Assembly: GCA_003024985.2 (NCBI GenBank)
Contig: PXIH01S0001958.1
From: Euperipatoides rowelli
Taxonomy: Eukaryota; Onychophora; Udeonychophora; Euonychophora; Peripatopsidae
DNA: 10,118 nt
Direction: 5' to 3' (one strand)
Shown here: positions 1 to 8,604 of the stretch, piece after piece
Position numbering within the stretch: the first letter of the stretch is position 1
Layout of the letters: every line of letters begins with the position of its first letter
Translations under genes and position numbers: made by a program
The notes under the pieces: generated by a model
What the model was told of the DNA's origin: nothing
The model's input: the letters and a program-made list of their open reading frames with translations, nothing else
Databases searched by the model: none

Positions 1-30
1 TGGCGCTATATACCTATGTTTTGACAAGAA

Positions 31-70
31 ATAGGGGGGGGGGCGCCCTTGCTTGGTGGGGCGCTCTTGG
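31..70 (+). repeat. G-rich patch with ten-base G run
   Basis: A run of ten G residues (34-43) is followed by two related words, GGGGCGCCCTTGCTTGG and GGGGCGCTCTTGGTCGG. It contrasts sharply with the AT-rich surroundings and is probably the edge of a repeat that continues outside the window. Confidence 0.6.
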
Positions 71-1176
71 TCGGCATTCTACGGTAATAATAAAAATGAA
101 TTTTCAGAAAATTAAAAAGTTGTTGACACTAAGTAAAATGTACTGTTTCTAATGAAGTTTAGAAGCCAGGTCCTAAAATTTGATACAATTATAATTATTA
201 CATAAGAACACAAAATATTTTTTTTTTTAAAAATCCCATCATGCAATGTTTTTGAAAAATGGCCACCATCTTGAAAATTTTTAGATTTTTATGGGAATAA
301 AATTCTTAAGATCAAAATATTGCCAAAACAGGTTGAAATTTGTTAAGGATAAACAATAAAAGTTCCTTTGTGTTTTATCACAGCAGATTTTAATTATTAT
401 GTATTAAAAAAAAATGAATGATGTTCAATATTGAAAATTTTAACAAGGTTAAGCTCTAAATGTAAATTAATGCGATTTTATTGCCCTATCAAATTGATAA
501 TAGTTTTTCTTGTAAGTAGAAAAAAATATCCCATTAAATAAAAATAACAACTAAAAAAACTGACTATAAACTTAGAAGATGCCAGCTTCATATGAAACAT
601 CTTCTTGTAATAAAGTAGTACAGCATATTAAATTATACCCTGTGCATTTTTCTTTTTTGAAAGAGATATGGTGTTTTTTTTTTTCTTTCCAATATCAGGG
701 TTCAAAATTTTAAATTTCTAATTTTGAAGCAAATTTTCTTTAAAACATTTGATTTAGATCTGAATTTTGAAGATTTGATTTTTTTTTTCCTATCAAGATT
801 TTTAAAAATAAACAAACACTGAACAAAATTATCAATGAACTAAGAGTAAATATTTTAATTTTGTGAAAGCAATAATTAAAAATTAATACAAGTGACAATT
901 TCAAATTCTGTAAAAGATGTGTGTATGTGCTGTATATGAAAATCATTAAATGATTAAAAGGGGGTGAATAAGTTTGCTAAAGAAAAGTAATGATTTTTTA
1001 ATGCAAATTAAAAAAATTCATTTGCGCATTAAACAATATCAAAGGATTATATTCAGAAATTTAAAACTATTAGTAGTCTAGGTCAATTAAATAAAAAATA
1101 ATCACTAAAAAATCATCTGTAAAAGATGAAATAAAATGGAATCAAAACAGCTAAACTTAGTGTATTAATAGTACGG

Positions 1177-1192
1177 TAATAATAATAATAAT
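1177..1192 (+). repeat. (TAA)n microsatellite
   Basis: Five TAA units follow ACGG. A similar ACGGTAATAATAA word occurs near position 80-92, so the pair may be small copies of one dispersed repeat. Confidence 0.8.
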
Positions 1193-2283
1193 GAAATTTT
1201 AAATAAATGTAAACTTCTTTTTACGGATAATCTTTCCTATAATTTGTGGATTAAAATGCCATTTAAATCTTGCAGCGTGCTATGCTAATAATTGTGGGAA
1301 TTTTGAATGGTCAATGACAGTTATGTGTTGTCTTAGTGATGTCAATGGAATTTTCATTTAAATCTACTGTGACGTCTATCAAATTTTGATTCGTCAGTTG
1401 CGATCATGTGAAAGAGCCAACAAATAATTTTGCCGGATTTGTAGATGTTGGTTTACAAACTAGCAGTTAGAAGACCTCAATATTACTGATTAACTTCAAC
1501 AAAATGGAATAAATTACGATATTTATTCCAATAGTGGACACTTTTATTTATTTAGCAAAGCAAACCGTTTGTCCCTGCCACAAAGAATAGCTGAGTTATT
1601 AGGATAAAAGTTACGGCATTTTAAGCCATTCATTTTATAATAAAATTAAAGAATGAAACTATTGAAATATTTTTTTTTTTTTTTTTAAATTTGAAGCGTT
1701 TTTATTATTTTTGACGGTGTCTCCTTAATTACTAATTTTCAAATATTAAAAAAAAACATAAGATCAAAATTAAAAAGGAACACTGAATAAAGTTAAATTA
1801 TAATCTAGATTAATAATGAAGCTTATACATCCTTGTACATGGATTAAAAATATAAGCAGCTGATGACCATTTAACAAAGAAATGAAATATTCGGTTTTTT
1901 TACAAATTAAACAAGTTTCTAAAAAAAAAATATTTTGATGCCTATTTGATTATTTATTTATTTTTTATATGCCAGGCATTTTTTATTCTTGTAAAATGTT
2001 GTTTTATTTCAATTAAACTGATTCTCAAGAATGAAATGAAATGGATTTAATCTCTCACATTATAACAATGAACAGAGCAATATACTGTAATTATCACTCC
2101 CAACAACATTAATGATTAACAAACAGTGTTATTTCAAACAATTACCATGTAAATAGAACAATGGTAGTATTTGTTATTCAAAACAATGTGTAAATTAAAC
2201 TCATATAAATTGAGAACTGCCTGTAATGGTATTTTGAAATTCAGAATCTAACATAAGGGATTGTAAAAAGAAAAATTACTTAC

Positions 2284-2395
2284 TTTTCCTAGCTCCTTGT
2301 CATCCAGACTGAGTACTCCAGCACTTTCAGTATAAAGCTTAACTTTGACCACAGGCAGCGGATGTGTGGTGGTGAAATCACCCTGTGTGTCCCAA
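2284..2395 (-). CDS. Cadps: CADPS/CAPS exon, second half of C2 domain
   Basis: Third recognised exon. The acceptor is tttcAG (AG at 2397-2396) and the donor is the consensus GTAAGT (2283-2278). Its 112 nt give one base to finish the split codon and then 37 codons, leaving phase 0. The peptide starts [20 protein letters not shown] and continues [17 protein letters not shown]. The WxTQGDF-TTHPLP-VKVKLxTES sequence followed by a KELG(K/R) end matches the CAPS C2 domain directly after the previous exon. The following exon, which should encode the rest of C2 and the approach to the PH domain, is not visible in 1-2283 and is expected beyond the window. WD in place of vertebrate WG, and K in place of R at the exon end, suit an invertebrate orthologue. 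Confidence 0.95.
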
Positions 2396-2745
2396 CTGAA
2401 ATTATTTTTATAAAAAAACTTAACAATAAGGGAGAAATATTATTTTTAATAATTTCATTAAAGATTTAAAACCTCAATTTATAAAAATTTGGGGTAATTT
2501 ATTTATAGACACTATCAATTAATACATTGATAACACATTCATAAAAACATATGAGGCTATTCAGAAAAGAAATATAAATATCATTATATACAAATATTGG
2601 CTGACCATATTTCAATTAACATTATTAATTTTAGTATTTTGTTAATAGAATACTCTGTAAATACCTTATATTATTGCAGTAATGACTAATTCATAATCTT
2701 TGAATAGCTAGCAATATAAACAGTGAATGCTATTCTTTAAGCATA

Positions 2746-2975
2746 GGGCAAGGTGGGGTACAGTGGTACACTTTATTTTCTTTTGATTATTTTAAGTGGC
2801 AAAATGTCAATATTTTTTTAAAAAAAATCATGTGCAGTTTCCTTAATATCTTTAGTTACCAAGAACATTTTTTATTTAATTTTAAATACAATAACTTTTC
2901 CTTCACAATTGAAATTTGACAGTTGGTAAAAATGTACCACTGTACCCAACCGGTGGGGTTCAATGGTACACACTA
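2746..2975. mobile_element. Small inverted-repeat element (MITE-like)
   Basis: GGGTACAGTGGTACA at 2756-2770 is the exact reverse complement of TGTACCACTGTACCC at 2933-2947, about 160 bp away. Directly after the right arm a third, direct copy occurs: cGGTGGGGTtCAaTGGTACA at 2951-2970 matches 2751-2770 in 17 of 20 positions. The interior is AT-rich and non-coding. This arrangement suggests a short MITE, possibly abutting the end of a second copy. The exact ends and target duplication are not clear, and I do not assign a superfamily. Confidence 0.6.
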
Positions 2976-3391
2976 TGGTATGCATTTGGATTAGCAAATA
3001 ATTATGGTACTTAATATGATTATGACTATGATGATAATTATTATTATTATAATTAAAACATAATTATTAACATATAGGCCATCAAAATAATATGTACTTC
3101 AGTTCCTCTTACCCTCTCACTATTCCAACATACCGTACTCACTGTATTTCTTATTCTCAATCTTTTACCAGAAGCACTGAATCTTTTACTTTTACACATT
3201 TCCAACAAACTAACTAATTTTAAGTTTTATATAATAATTTACTAAAAAGATAATTTAAACTTAAAACAAAGAACAATAGATGGCTTCAAATCTATTTAAA
3301 AAAAAAAAGACAAAATTATAGCTTATTATAAAATTAAATAGATTCAATTGAAATTAGAGAAAAAAAACAACAACCATCACTACATTCATTA

Positions 3392-3399
3392 GGCGTTTT
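3392..3399. repeat. Left target-site duplication of the hAT-type element
   Basis: ggcgtttt directly before the left terminus. It matches ggtgtttt at 4162-4169 in 7 of 8 positions (a C/T difference). Confidence 0.75.
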
Positions 3400-4161
3400 C
3401 AGAGATGGGGAAGTTACTAAAAAAAATTAATTGAGTTAAAGTAAAGTTACTTTCTTGTAAAAGTAATTGAGTAAAAGTAAAGTTACTTTACAAAGTAATT
3501 GAGTAACTTACTACTTCAATTAAAAATTGCCAAAGTGATGTATGGGATAATAAGCAACATCAAACTTTAAATGGGATCTAGGTAAAAAGCATTGATGTAG
3601 TATCAAACAAGTAGAAATGCCGTCGCATATGCTCATATGTCATGGTATATGGCAGTGGGTAAAGAAGGTAAGACTAGTTCAGCGCCAAATTGGGTTATTG
3701 GTCATTCAATGCTTATAATGAATTTAAAAAATTCACTTGAAAACATTCAAAACAAAATCAATTAAATCATATACAGTACAATATTATTTTATTATTACTA
3801 TTATTTGATAATATTATTAAAAAAATATATTATATAAAAGGTAAGGGGGTATACAAAATAAAATTGTATTTTTAAAAATCTTTGCCTTTTGGTTACAAGG
3901 GTTAACGTTCATAACTTCATGTTTTAACTAAGTACTGTATGTACAGTATGTTTAGTGTACTTTGTAAAACTTTAACAAATTCCTTGGTTCTAGAGAGAAA
4001 TTTTAGATGGAAAAAATAAAATAATAAAAACCAGCAATTTATTTTTGAAAGTAACTTAGCTTTCAAAAGTAACCTGAGTAAAAGTATTGGATAGTACTCA
4101 TCGTGAGTACAAGTTACTCTGTCAAAAATGTAATTTGTTACTAAGTTACTCCCCAACACTA
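3400..4161. mobile_element. Non-autonomous hAT-type DNA transposon with target duplication
   Basis: A 762-bp element bounded by inverted termini. The left end reads CAGAGATGGGGAAGTTACT (3400-3418) and the right end read on the minus strand begins TAGTGTTGGGGAGTAACT. These fit the CAGTGTTGGGGAAGTAACT-like ends that I recall for a widespread family of hAT MITEs in animals. The flanks are ggcgtttt (3392-3399) and ggtgtttt (4162-4169), an 8-bp target duplication with one mismatch, as expected for hAT. The subterminal region has direct repeats of ATTGAGTWAAAGTAAAGTTACTTT at 3430-3453 and 3466-3489, and a shorter copy at 3498. No transposase can be read: the 80-codon open stretch at 3917-4159 (minus) lies over the AT-rich interior and right terminus and is not a gene. 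Confidence 0.82.
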
Positions 4162-4169
4162 GGTGTTTT
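4162..4169. repeat. Right target-site duplication of the hAT-type element
   Basis: ggtgtttt directly after the right terminus, paired with 3392-3399. It lies about 36 bp beyond the splice donor at 4205. Confidence 0.75.
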
Positions 4170-4205
4170 AGTACCGTAGAGTTAAGTAATCATCAATCAA
4201 CTAAC

Positions 4206-4327
4206 CATGGTTTTGAGGCTTCTGCTTGATCAGTCTGAAGTTTCTCTCCACCATCTACTTCCATAGTGCAGTATACAATGCGGTTTGGTGCCAGTGACTT
4301 TAAGCCCTGAACTTCCATCACCACAAC
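4206..4327 (-). CDS. Cadps: CADPS/CAPS exon, first half of C2 domain
   Basis: Second recognised exon of the same gene and the most diagnostic one. The acceptor is ttgattAG (AG at 4329-4328) and the donor is GTTAGT (from 4205). Its 122 nt hold 40 codons plus two bases (phase 0 in, phase 2 out). The peptide starts [20 protein letters not shown] and continues [20 protein letters not shown]. This is nearly identical to the beta-strand core of the CAPS C2 domain in animals, which helps in dimerisation and membrane or SNARE engagement upstream of the PH and MUN domains. The split codon at its end (TG) is completed by T from the next exon to give Cys, where the vertebrate protein I recall has Thr. 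A hAT-type element sits only about 36 bp downstream of its donor. Confidence 0.97.
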
Positions 4328-5477
4328 CTAATCAAAGTAACAATAAATATATATAAAAACAATTAAACACTTTTCTAGACATAGAAACTAGTCAATAAAA
4401 TTTGGATTACTATCAATTCATTGTGGCAAGTTTGGCAAGCCATTTTAAACCTGGACAATACATTGTAGAGAAATTCAGTGATAGATCTTAAGCCTGGAGA
4501 AAATTCAGCAAAATGAAAATTCAGCGGTTATTTTAGCGTAAATAAATTGTAATAGTTAGTCTAAAGATAGTCGAGATCAACAAAATGAGCAAAAAGAAAA
4601 TTGTAAAGCAATTAATTAATCAATTAATTGGTGTAAAATTAATATATAATACAATAAGAAAAAAGTTAGGCCTAAATATTTGTAAATTTTTTTTGGAAAA
4701 TTGTAATTTTATTTAAGCAATAGCAATAAAAACTTAAAAATTTGATACAACTAATCCTTCCAATGGATGATACAGTACACTGTATCTAGCAGATTAGTCT
4801 GATTACATGACACAGTGACTATTGAAAACATTAGTTTGAACTGGGATGAGCTATAAGATGGATTTTGATTAATATTATTCAATTTTTTTTAACAAGCGCA
4901 AACATTTTTTTAGTCATTATATTTCAAAATAAATTTAAAATTTTTTAAATCCAATGCATGTCACCTTTAAATTCTCAAGCATGTGCTGTACATTGCACAT
5001 TAACTCTTATGAATATTTTCTATTTAAAGACCAGATTGAACTAATAAGTAAATTATATTAAAAGATAAAGAAAAAAAAATATTAAAGGAATTCAATTATA
5101 TTATCATATATGCAAAACAAATTCACATTGAACAATTAAAAATCAGAAATACAACTACAGTAAAAAAAAAAGATAAGAATAAAAATAAAATGAATTTGTG
5201 ATGAAATTAAAAAATATATTAGCCTATAGCTTTATTGTTTTTAAATTGAATTTACCAATTATATACAGTATATGATAGGTAATGACTCGAATATCAAAAT
5301 AAAAATATGCAGAAATTTAAATGAGTAAATAATGGAAGCATATAGTGTTTTTTCTTCCTAATTTGCATTAATTTTTAAATTCAATATGAAAATCTAAACA
5401 TTTAAACCAGTGATTAAAGCAATAAAATCATAATCAGTGAGAACAGCCTAAATCTAAACTCACAGGACAAAGTGGGG

Positions 5478-5840
5478 AAATTTGACAAGTACATATTAAC
5501 TGCCCACTGCCACCCCCCCTCTCCATTTATTTCCACTTGTTACGAATAGAAAATAGAATTGTATCAATATTTTTCCTTAGGGTTAAAGTTAGGGACTGTT
5601 TTTAAGAAATTGAAAAATAAAATAAAAAATAAGCCTATGTTTTTACATTGAGCAATAGCTTTTTTTCTTCTTTTTTTTTTAATTAATTTCACTATATTTT
5701 TTTTTTTACAAACTATCCCTAACGTTAAACCTACCCTTACCCTAAAGAGAAGGATCGAAACAATTTGATTTCTAATGCTAACAGTAGGAAATTAAAGATG
5801 GTAGAGGGCACTCAATAGACGCTTGTGGAAATATATGAAT
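5478..5840. mobile_element. Long-armed foldback/MITE-like inverted repeat
   Basis: The left arm (about 5478-5620) and the right arm (about 5680-5840) are imperfect reverse complements with several small gaps. Matching blocks include ACAAG..TATT..TGCCC.CT.CCA at the outer ends, a middle block around ATTTCC.ACTTGTTA.GAATAGAAA, and TTAGGG / GTTAGGGA.AGTTTTT near the centre, which is a T- and A-rich spacer. The arms are over 100 bp with a short loop, as in foldback elements or old long-TIR MITEs. No coding sequence and no certain target duplication are seen. The boundaries are approximate because they were aligned by eye. Confidence 0.62.
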
Positions 5841-6522
5841 CTCAATAATGGTAAGATTTATTTATATTGCACACTAAATAAGAAGCTTATTCAATTCTAT
5901 AATGGTGAACAAACCTTATTTACCGTATATTCCCACAAAAAAATTTAAATTTGAAAATAAGAAAGAATTAAATTAGCGCTGGAAGTAATTTTTATTTTAA
6001 ATTTTGAAAATCTAACCATTAATCAATCTGAAAGCATATTTGACAAGGGTATTACATGTTTGAAAATAATTTCAAACAATAATTTCTGTGAAATCCTTTT
6101 GATTTACAATTCCTGAAAAACCAAACATGTTATTTTGTTTGATAGTTAAATTTTTATTGCTTAAGTTTTATTTTCATGATATAAAAATTGCTATCGGCAT
6201 TAACAAAATTTGAATAACAAGTATATTTTACCATTGAAATAATGTTATTGGACATTTTTAACTCTAAAAAAAAAAAAATAATAGGCTAGCTAACAAATTT
6301 AATTTCTAACTTTAGCGTTGCCACGATAAAGTTAAACAAACTTGGTATAGTATTAAAAAAATATTTAAATTAGGCCTAGTGGGTGTTTCCAGGCCCGTGA
6401 ATGCGGATCTGGATCAGATGTTGCCAGACATCCAATGTAAACGTGGAACAAATATAGTGAAGTGTCGGTAAAATTATTTTTTTTTAGTTAGCTGCTTTCT
6501 TTTGGTCTGTGGTTACTGTCTG

Positions 6523-6640
6523 GCTGAGGGAATGAAAATGTCTATTTATTCACCTAAATCTTACGGCCAGCAAATGCTGAGGTCGTTTTTAGCTGAGGGA
6601 GTGAAAGTGTTTAATTTAGGCATCTAATTCTTATGGCCAG
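6523..6640 (+). repeat. Degenerate two-copy tandem repeat, 69-bp spacing
   Basis: The blocks 6523-6570 and 6592-6640 both begin GCTGAGGGA, continue (A/G)TGAAA(A/G)TGT, and end CTTACGGCCAG or CTTATGGCCAG, with one small indel and several substitutions between. The surrounding 6370-6660 stretch is less AT-rich than the rest of the intron. It may be a remnant of another repeat family or of the 3' non-coding end of the adjacent gypsy relic. No function can be read. Confidence 0.7.
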
Positions 6641-7019
6641 GTTGAATTGAAGACAGTAAGAATGTGGATTAAATTATCTTTATAAAATTGGTATTTTGTC
6701 TTGAGATTAAATAGTATTCAAAAATGGACAAAGACACTATCAAAGCAAAATTACTACCGATAATTGTAGACTAGACTGAATAGGTTTACGATAAGTTCAT
6801 GCAGCTATATTGTCTTTATCAGTCTAGACGGCTACTTGATGTTTGTACTAAGACCCTATTTTGGTGCATTCATAAAATTGGGTGTATTGTTTTTGATAAT
6901 TTATTACAATCTGGTGTTTGTTTGCCATGATTGTAGATGTCACACTCTTCCTCCTTGTCAAAAGAAAAAATTGTTTTGCTGAGTTGTTTTTTGTTGAAGG
7001 TTCCATTGATAGTTTTAGA

Positions 7020-7435
7020 GGTATCCTGTGTTGGGATACCTCTTCTGGTTTAGGTATTCTTTTAAAGTGTGATTCATGTCTTGTTATAGTGATTTTCAGC
7101 TTTTGCTGTGATCATTGGTCCTTTCTTTGTAACAACTTGATCTTGTCTGCTACAATAGTTTGTAGTTTGCATGCTTGATTCTGTAACCAGTAAATGAGAT
7201 CTCCTTTTTTGAGATGTACAATATTATTCACAGGTTGCTTTGACTGTTGTAAACCAATTTTATTGTCCCTTTTTAATGTTTCTATATCCACATCAGGTAT
7301 TAATGATCTCCAATTATATCCAAAAATGAAGTCTTCTGGTGCTCTGCCTGTTGTTGCATGAGGTGTATTTCTGTAGTTTCTTAGCATATACTTCATTTCC
7401 TGTTTCCACCTGGTTGGTTCACTGCTAACTTTTCA
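7020..7435 (-). pseudogene. Broken integrase C-terminal segment
   Basis: The best preserved part of the relic. An open stretch of 94 codons from the first Met (7396-7112), which can be extended upstream to about 7430 (EPTRWKQ), includes NYRNTPHATTG (7378-7346), then RAPEDFIFG, then VHLKKGDLIYW. This is the typical end of the gypsy-type integrase core and the start of its C-terminal domain, which has an SH3-like fold and binds DNA ends. The open frame runs into a TGA at 7114-7112. In another frame the family sequence resumes as GPMITAKAENH (7121-7089) and then SHFKRIPKPEE, so a frameshift lies near 7145. Weakly similar, unassignable sequence continues to about 6900. The Met at 7396 is internal and not a real start. 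Confidence 0.9.
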
Positions 7436-7463
7436 GTATCTTATTATTAGTTCTGTTAAGACA

Positions 7464-7745
7464 TTAAATCTGGTCATTTGTAGGTGGCCGTAGCGGTATT
7501 ATTTTATGATGGTTTATGTTAACACTGATCATGAAATTTTAAAATTCTTGACTGTTCTAAGGTGAACCATTATCTGTGGTTAATTTAATTTGTGTTCCAA
7601 AGATGGAGAAAAGAGAGGCTAATCTTGGAATGTTGACTTTTGCATTGGTTAATGATAATCTTGCTTTAGTTTAACTTAAATATGGATGTCAGATGTGAGC
7701 TAATTTTACTGTTTTTGTTTGAAATGAATGTGGAAGTACCAGTCT
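7464..7745 (-). pseudogene. Broken integrase N-terminal/core segment
   Basis: Remains of the DDE integrase that would insert the cDNA into the genome. RLVLPHSFQTKTVKLAH (7745-7695) matches the run-up to the first His of the HHCC zinc site. In the same frame, after two stops, FSIFGTQ leads to LTTDNG (7583-7566), which carries the second catalytic Asp. Further on, NHHKIIPL precedes PLRPPTNDQI. The family pattern here is P-[LYH]-x-P-x-x-N-G-x-V-E, so the codon for the catalytic Glu appears to have become TAA (7466-7464). Only about 40 codons separate VKLAH from TTDNG. The expected zinc-binding Cys pair and the first catalytic Asp are missing, which indicates an internal deletion of roughly 70-80 codons by comparison with typical family members. 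Confidence 0.88.
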
Positions 7746-7860
7746 CGTTACTCTCGGTAAGATGTTTTGTTCAGAGTTTATGGATTATTCTTGACAAATC
7801 TGTGTAAAATGCTTCTAAATAGTGTTGGCTGTGTCTTGTTCTGGTATTCCCTAAACATTA

Positions 7861-8490
7861 TTGCACAAGTTGTTTTACTTCATCTAATGTTACACATTCA
7901 GGTGTGCTTTCTTCTATCATAAATCTTATGTATTCTTTGGTTAGCGTTGATTCTGCTGACTGTTTCCTCTTATTTACTATGACTGGGTGTCTTGATACAT
8001 AGTCGGCAGGGTTAGATTTTCCTCCTTTTTATTCAATTTAAAAATTATATGGTTGCAGTTTTATTTTCCATCATTTTCGATGTGGTGTTAAAGTGTTTTT
8101 AAACTGTTAAAAAGTGAGACTACTGATTTGTGATCCGTTATGATTTTGAAAGTGCTACCAAAAACGTAGAGCCTCCATTTTTATTTGAGCGTACTTCTCC
8201 TATGTTTCAGTTAATGTGTGGCTATCAAATGCTAGGATATGAAGTTTGAAGTTTGTGTCACGTTGAACTAAAATCACACCTACTCTTATTAGTCCAGCGT
8301 GTCCATATTTTGGTATTTATTGATTTGTCAAAATATGCTAATCGTAGTGCCTTTTTCAGTTGTTCTGTTAGAGTTTGAAATGATGTTTTATGTTCTGCTT
8401 TCCATTTCTATTGTTGATTTTGTTTTGTTCAAGTTTCTCAAAGGACGAGATATAACTGGTCAACATTGTTTTAAGCAAAAGCATTTTTCA
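7861..8490 (-). pseudogene. Broken RT-connection/RNase H segment of gypsy-type pol
   Basis: Remains of the region that would degrade the RNA strand during reverse transcription. Readable pieces in order: RPLRNLNKT (8447-8421), WKAEHKTSF (8404-8378), AYFD (8338-8327), ILAFDSHTLTET (8238-8203), a TAG stop at 8202-8200, EKYAQIKMEAL (8199-8167) with the RNase H Glu, GSTFKIITDHKSVVSLFN (8159-8106) with the TDHK Asp, and NPADYVSRHP (8013-7984), the conserved end of the domain. At least four frame changes separate them. The frame after NPADYVSRHP stays open down to a TAA at 7860-7858 and ends LDEVKQLVQ, which fits the spacer between RNase H and integrase. The segment is non-functional. Confidence 0.9.
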
Positions 8491-8604
8491 AAAGTTATTA
8501 CGGTATTTATGTAATCAAAATGTCTGGAGAACTGAGATCTCAATTTAAAATTAACACTTCTTAGAATTTCAAGTAATATTTCAAATAAATCAAAATTCCC
8601 TTAC

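Larger units (their letters stand above)
1..2283 (-). other. CADPS intron/flank downstream of last visible exon
   Basis: AT-rich sequence following the donor at 2283. No further CADPS exon was recognised. It holds a G-rich patch at 31-70, a (TAA)5-like microsatellite at 1177-1192, a 17-base T run at 1670-1686, and a small inverted repeat with arms 574-581 and 598-605 around the palindrome TTCATATGAA. A 68-codon open stretch at 740-946 (minus) is hydrophobic, low-complexity and unlike any known protein, so it is not called as a gene. Confidence 0.7.
2396..4205 (-). other. CADPS intron (1.81 kb, phase 2)
   Basis: Intron between the two C2-domain exons, GT at 4205 and AG at 2397-2396. It holds a complete hAT-type element (3400-4161), a small inverted-repeat element (about 2746-2975) and an ATT-rich microsatellite (about 3031-3055). 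The remainder is AT-rich sequence with no coding signal that I could recognise on either strand. Confidence 0.93.
6900..8490 (-). mobile_element. Decayed Ty3/gypsy retrotransposon, 3' half of pol
   Basis: Relic of an LTR retrotransposon of the Ty3/gypsy (Metaviridae) type, in the same sense as the host gene. Family signatures occur on the minus strand in the canonical order: end of the reverse transcriptase/connection (RPLRNLNKT, 8447-8421), RNase H (LTET, then EKYAQIKMEAL, TDHK, NPADYVSRHP), a spacer, integrase N-terminal His part (VKLAH), integrase core (TTDNG), and integrase C-terminal part (NYRNTPHATTG). They fall in all three minus frames with several stops, so no functional protein can be made. 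Gag, protease and the reverse transcriptase catalytic core are absent because the relic ends about 115 bp from the exon donor at 8604. No LTR pair is visible. Assignment to a named clade was not attempted. Confidence 0.92.
4328..8604 (-). other. CADPS intron (4.28 kb, phase 0)
   Basis: Large intron between the 8605-8698 and 4206-4327 exons. From the splice donor it contains a decayed Ty3/gypsy pol segment (about 8490-6900), a two-copy tandem repeat (6640-6523), a long-armed foldback element (about 5840-5478) and otherwise AT-rich sequence. Small palindromes occur at 4769-4786 (GATACAGT/ACTGTATC arms around two bases) and between 6771-6779 and 6819-6827 (CTAGACTGA/TCAGTCTAG). In 4328-5470 I see no gene or large repeat. 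Confidence 0.93.

Noticed and set aside
740-946. Minus-strand 68-codon open stretch
   Set aside because: Low-complexity AT-rich sequence with a Leu/Ile/Phe-rich peptide, no splice or coding evidence and no family resemblance.
1240-1460. Possible further CADPS exon in a slightly less AT-rich stretch
   Set aside because: No frame on the minus strand reads like the sequence expected after the C2 exons, and no paired splice signals fit the required phase 0.
3917-4159. Minus-strand 80-codon open stretch
   Set aside because: It lies inside the hAT-type element and runs into its right terminus. There is no resemblance to a hAT transposase.
5576-5750. TTAGGG-like words suggesting an interstitial telomere repeat
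   Set aside because: Only one or two non-tandem words per arm, and they are part of the inverted-repeat element.
6370-6900. A 3' LTR of the gypsy relic
   Set aside because: No second copy, polypurine tract or TG...CA borders could be shown. Kept only as a hypothesis in the findings.
6918-7178. Plus-strand 86-codon open stretch
   Set aside because: It lies antisense to the gypsy integrase relic, whose minus-strand reading has clear family motifs. The plus-strand peptide resembles nothing.
8299-8514. Plus-strand 71-codon open stretch
   Set aside because: Antisense to the RNase H/connection relic. It is hydrophobic only because of T-rich composition.
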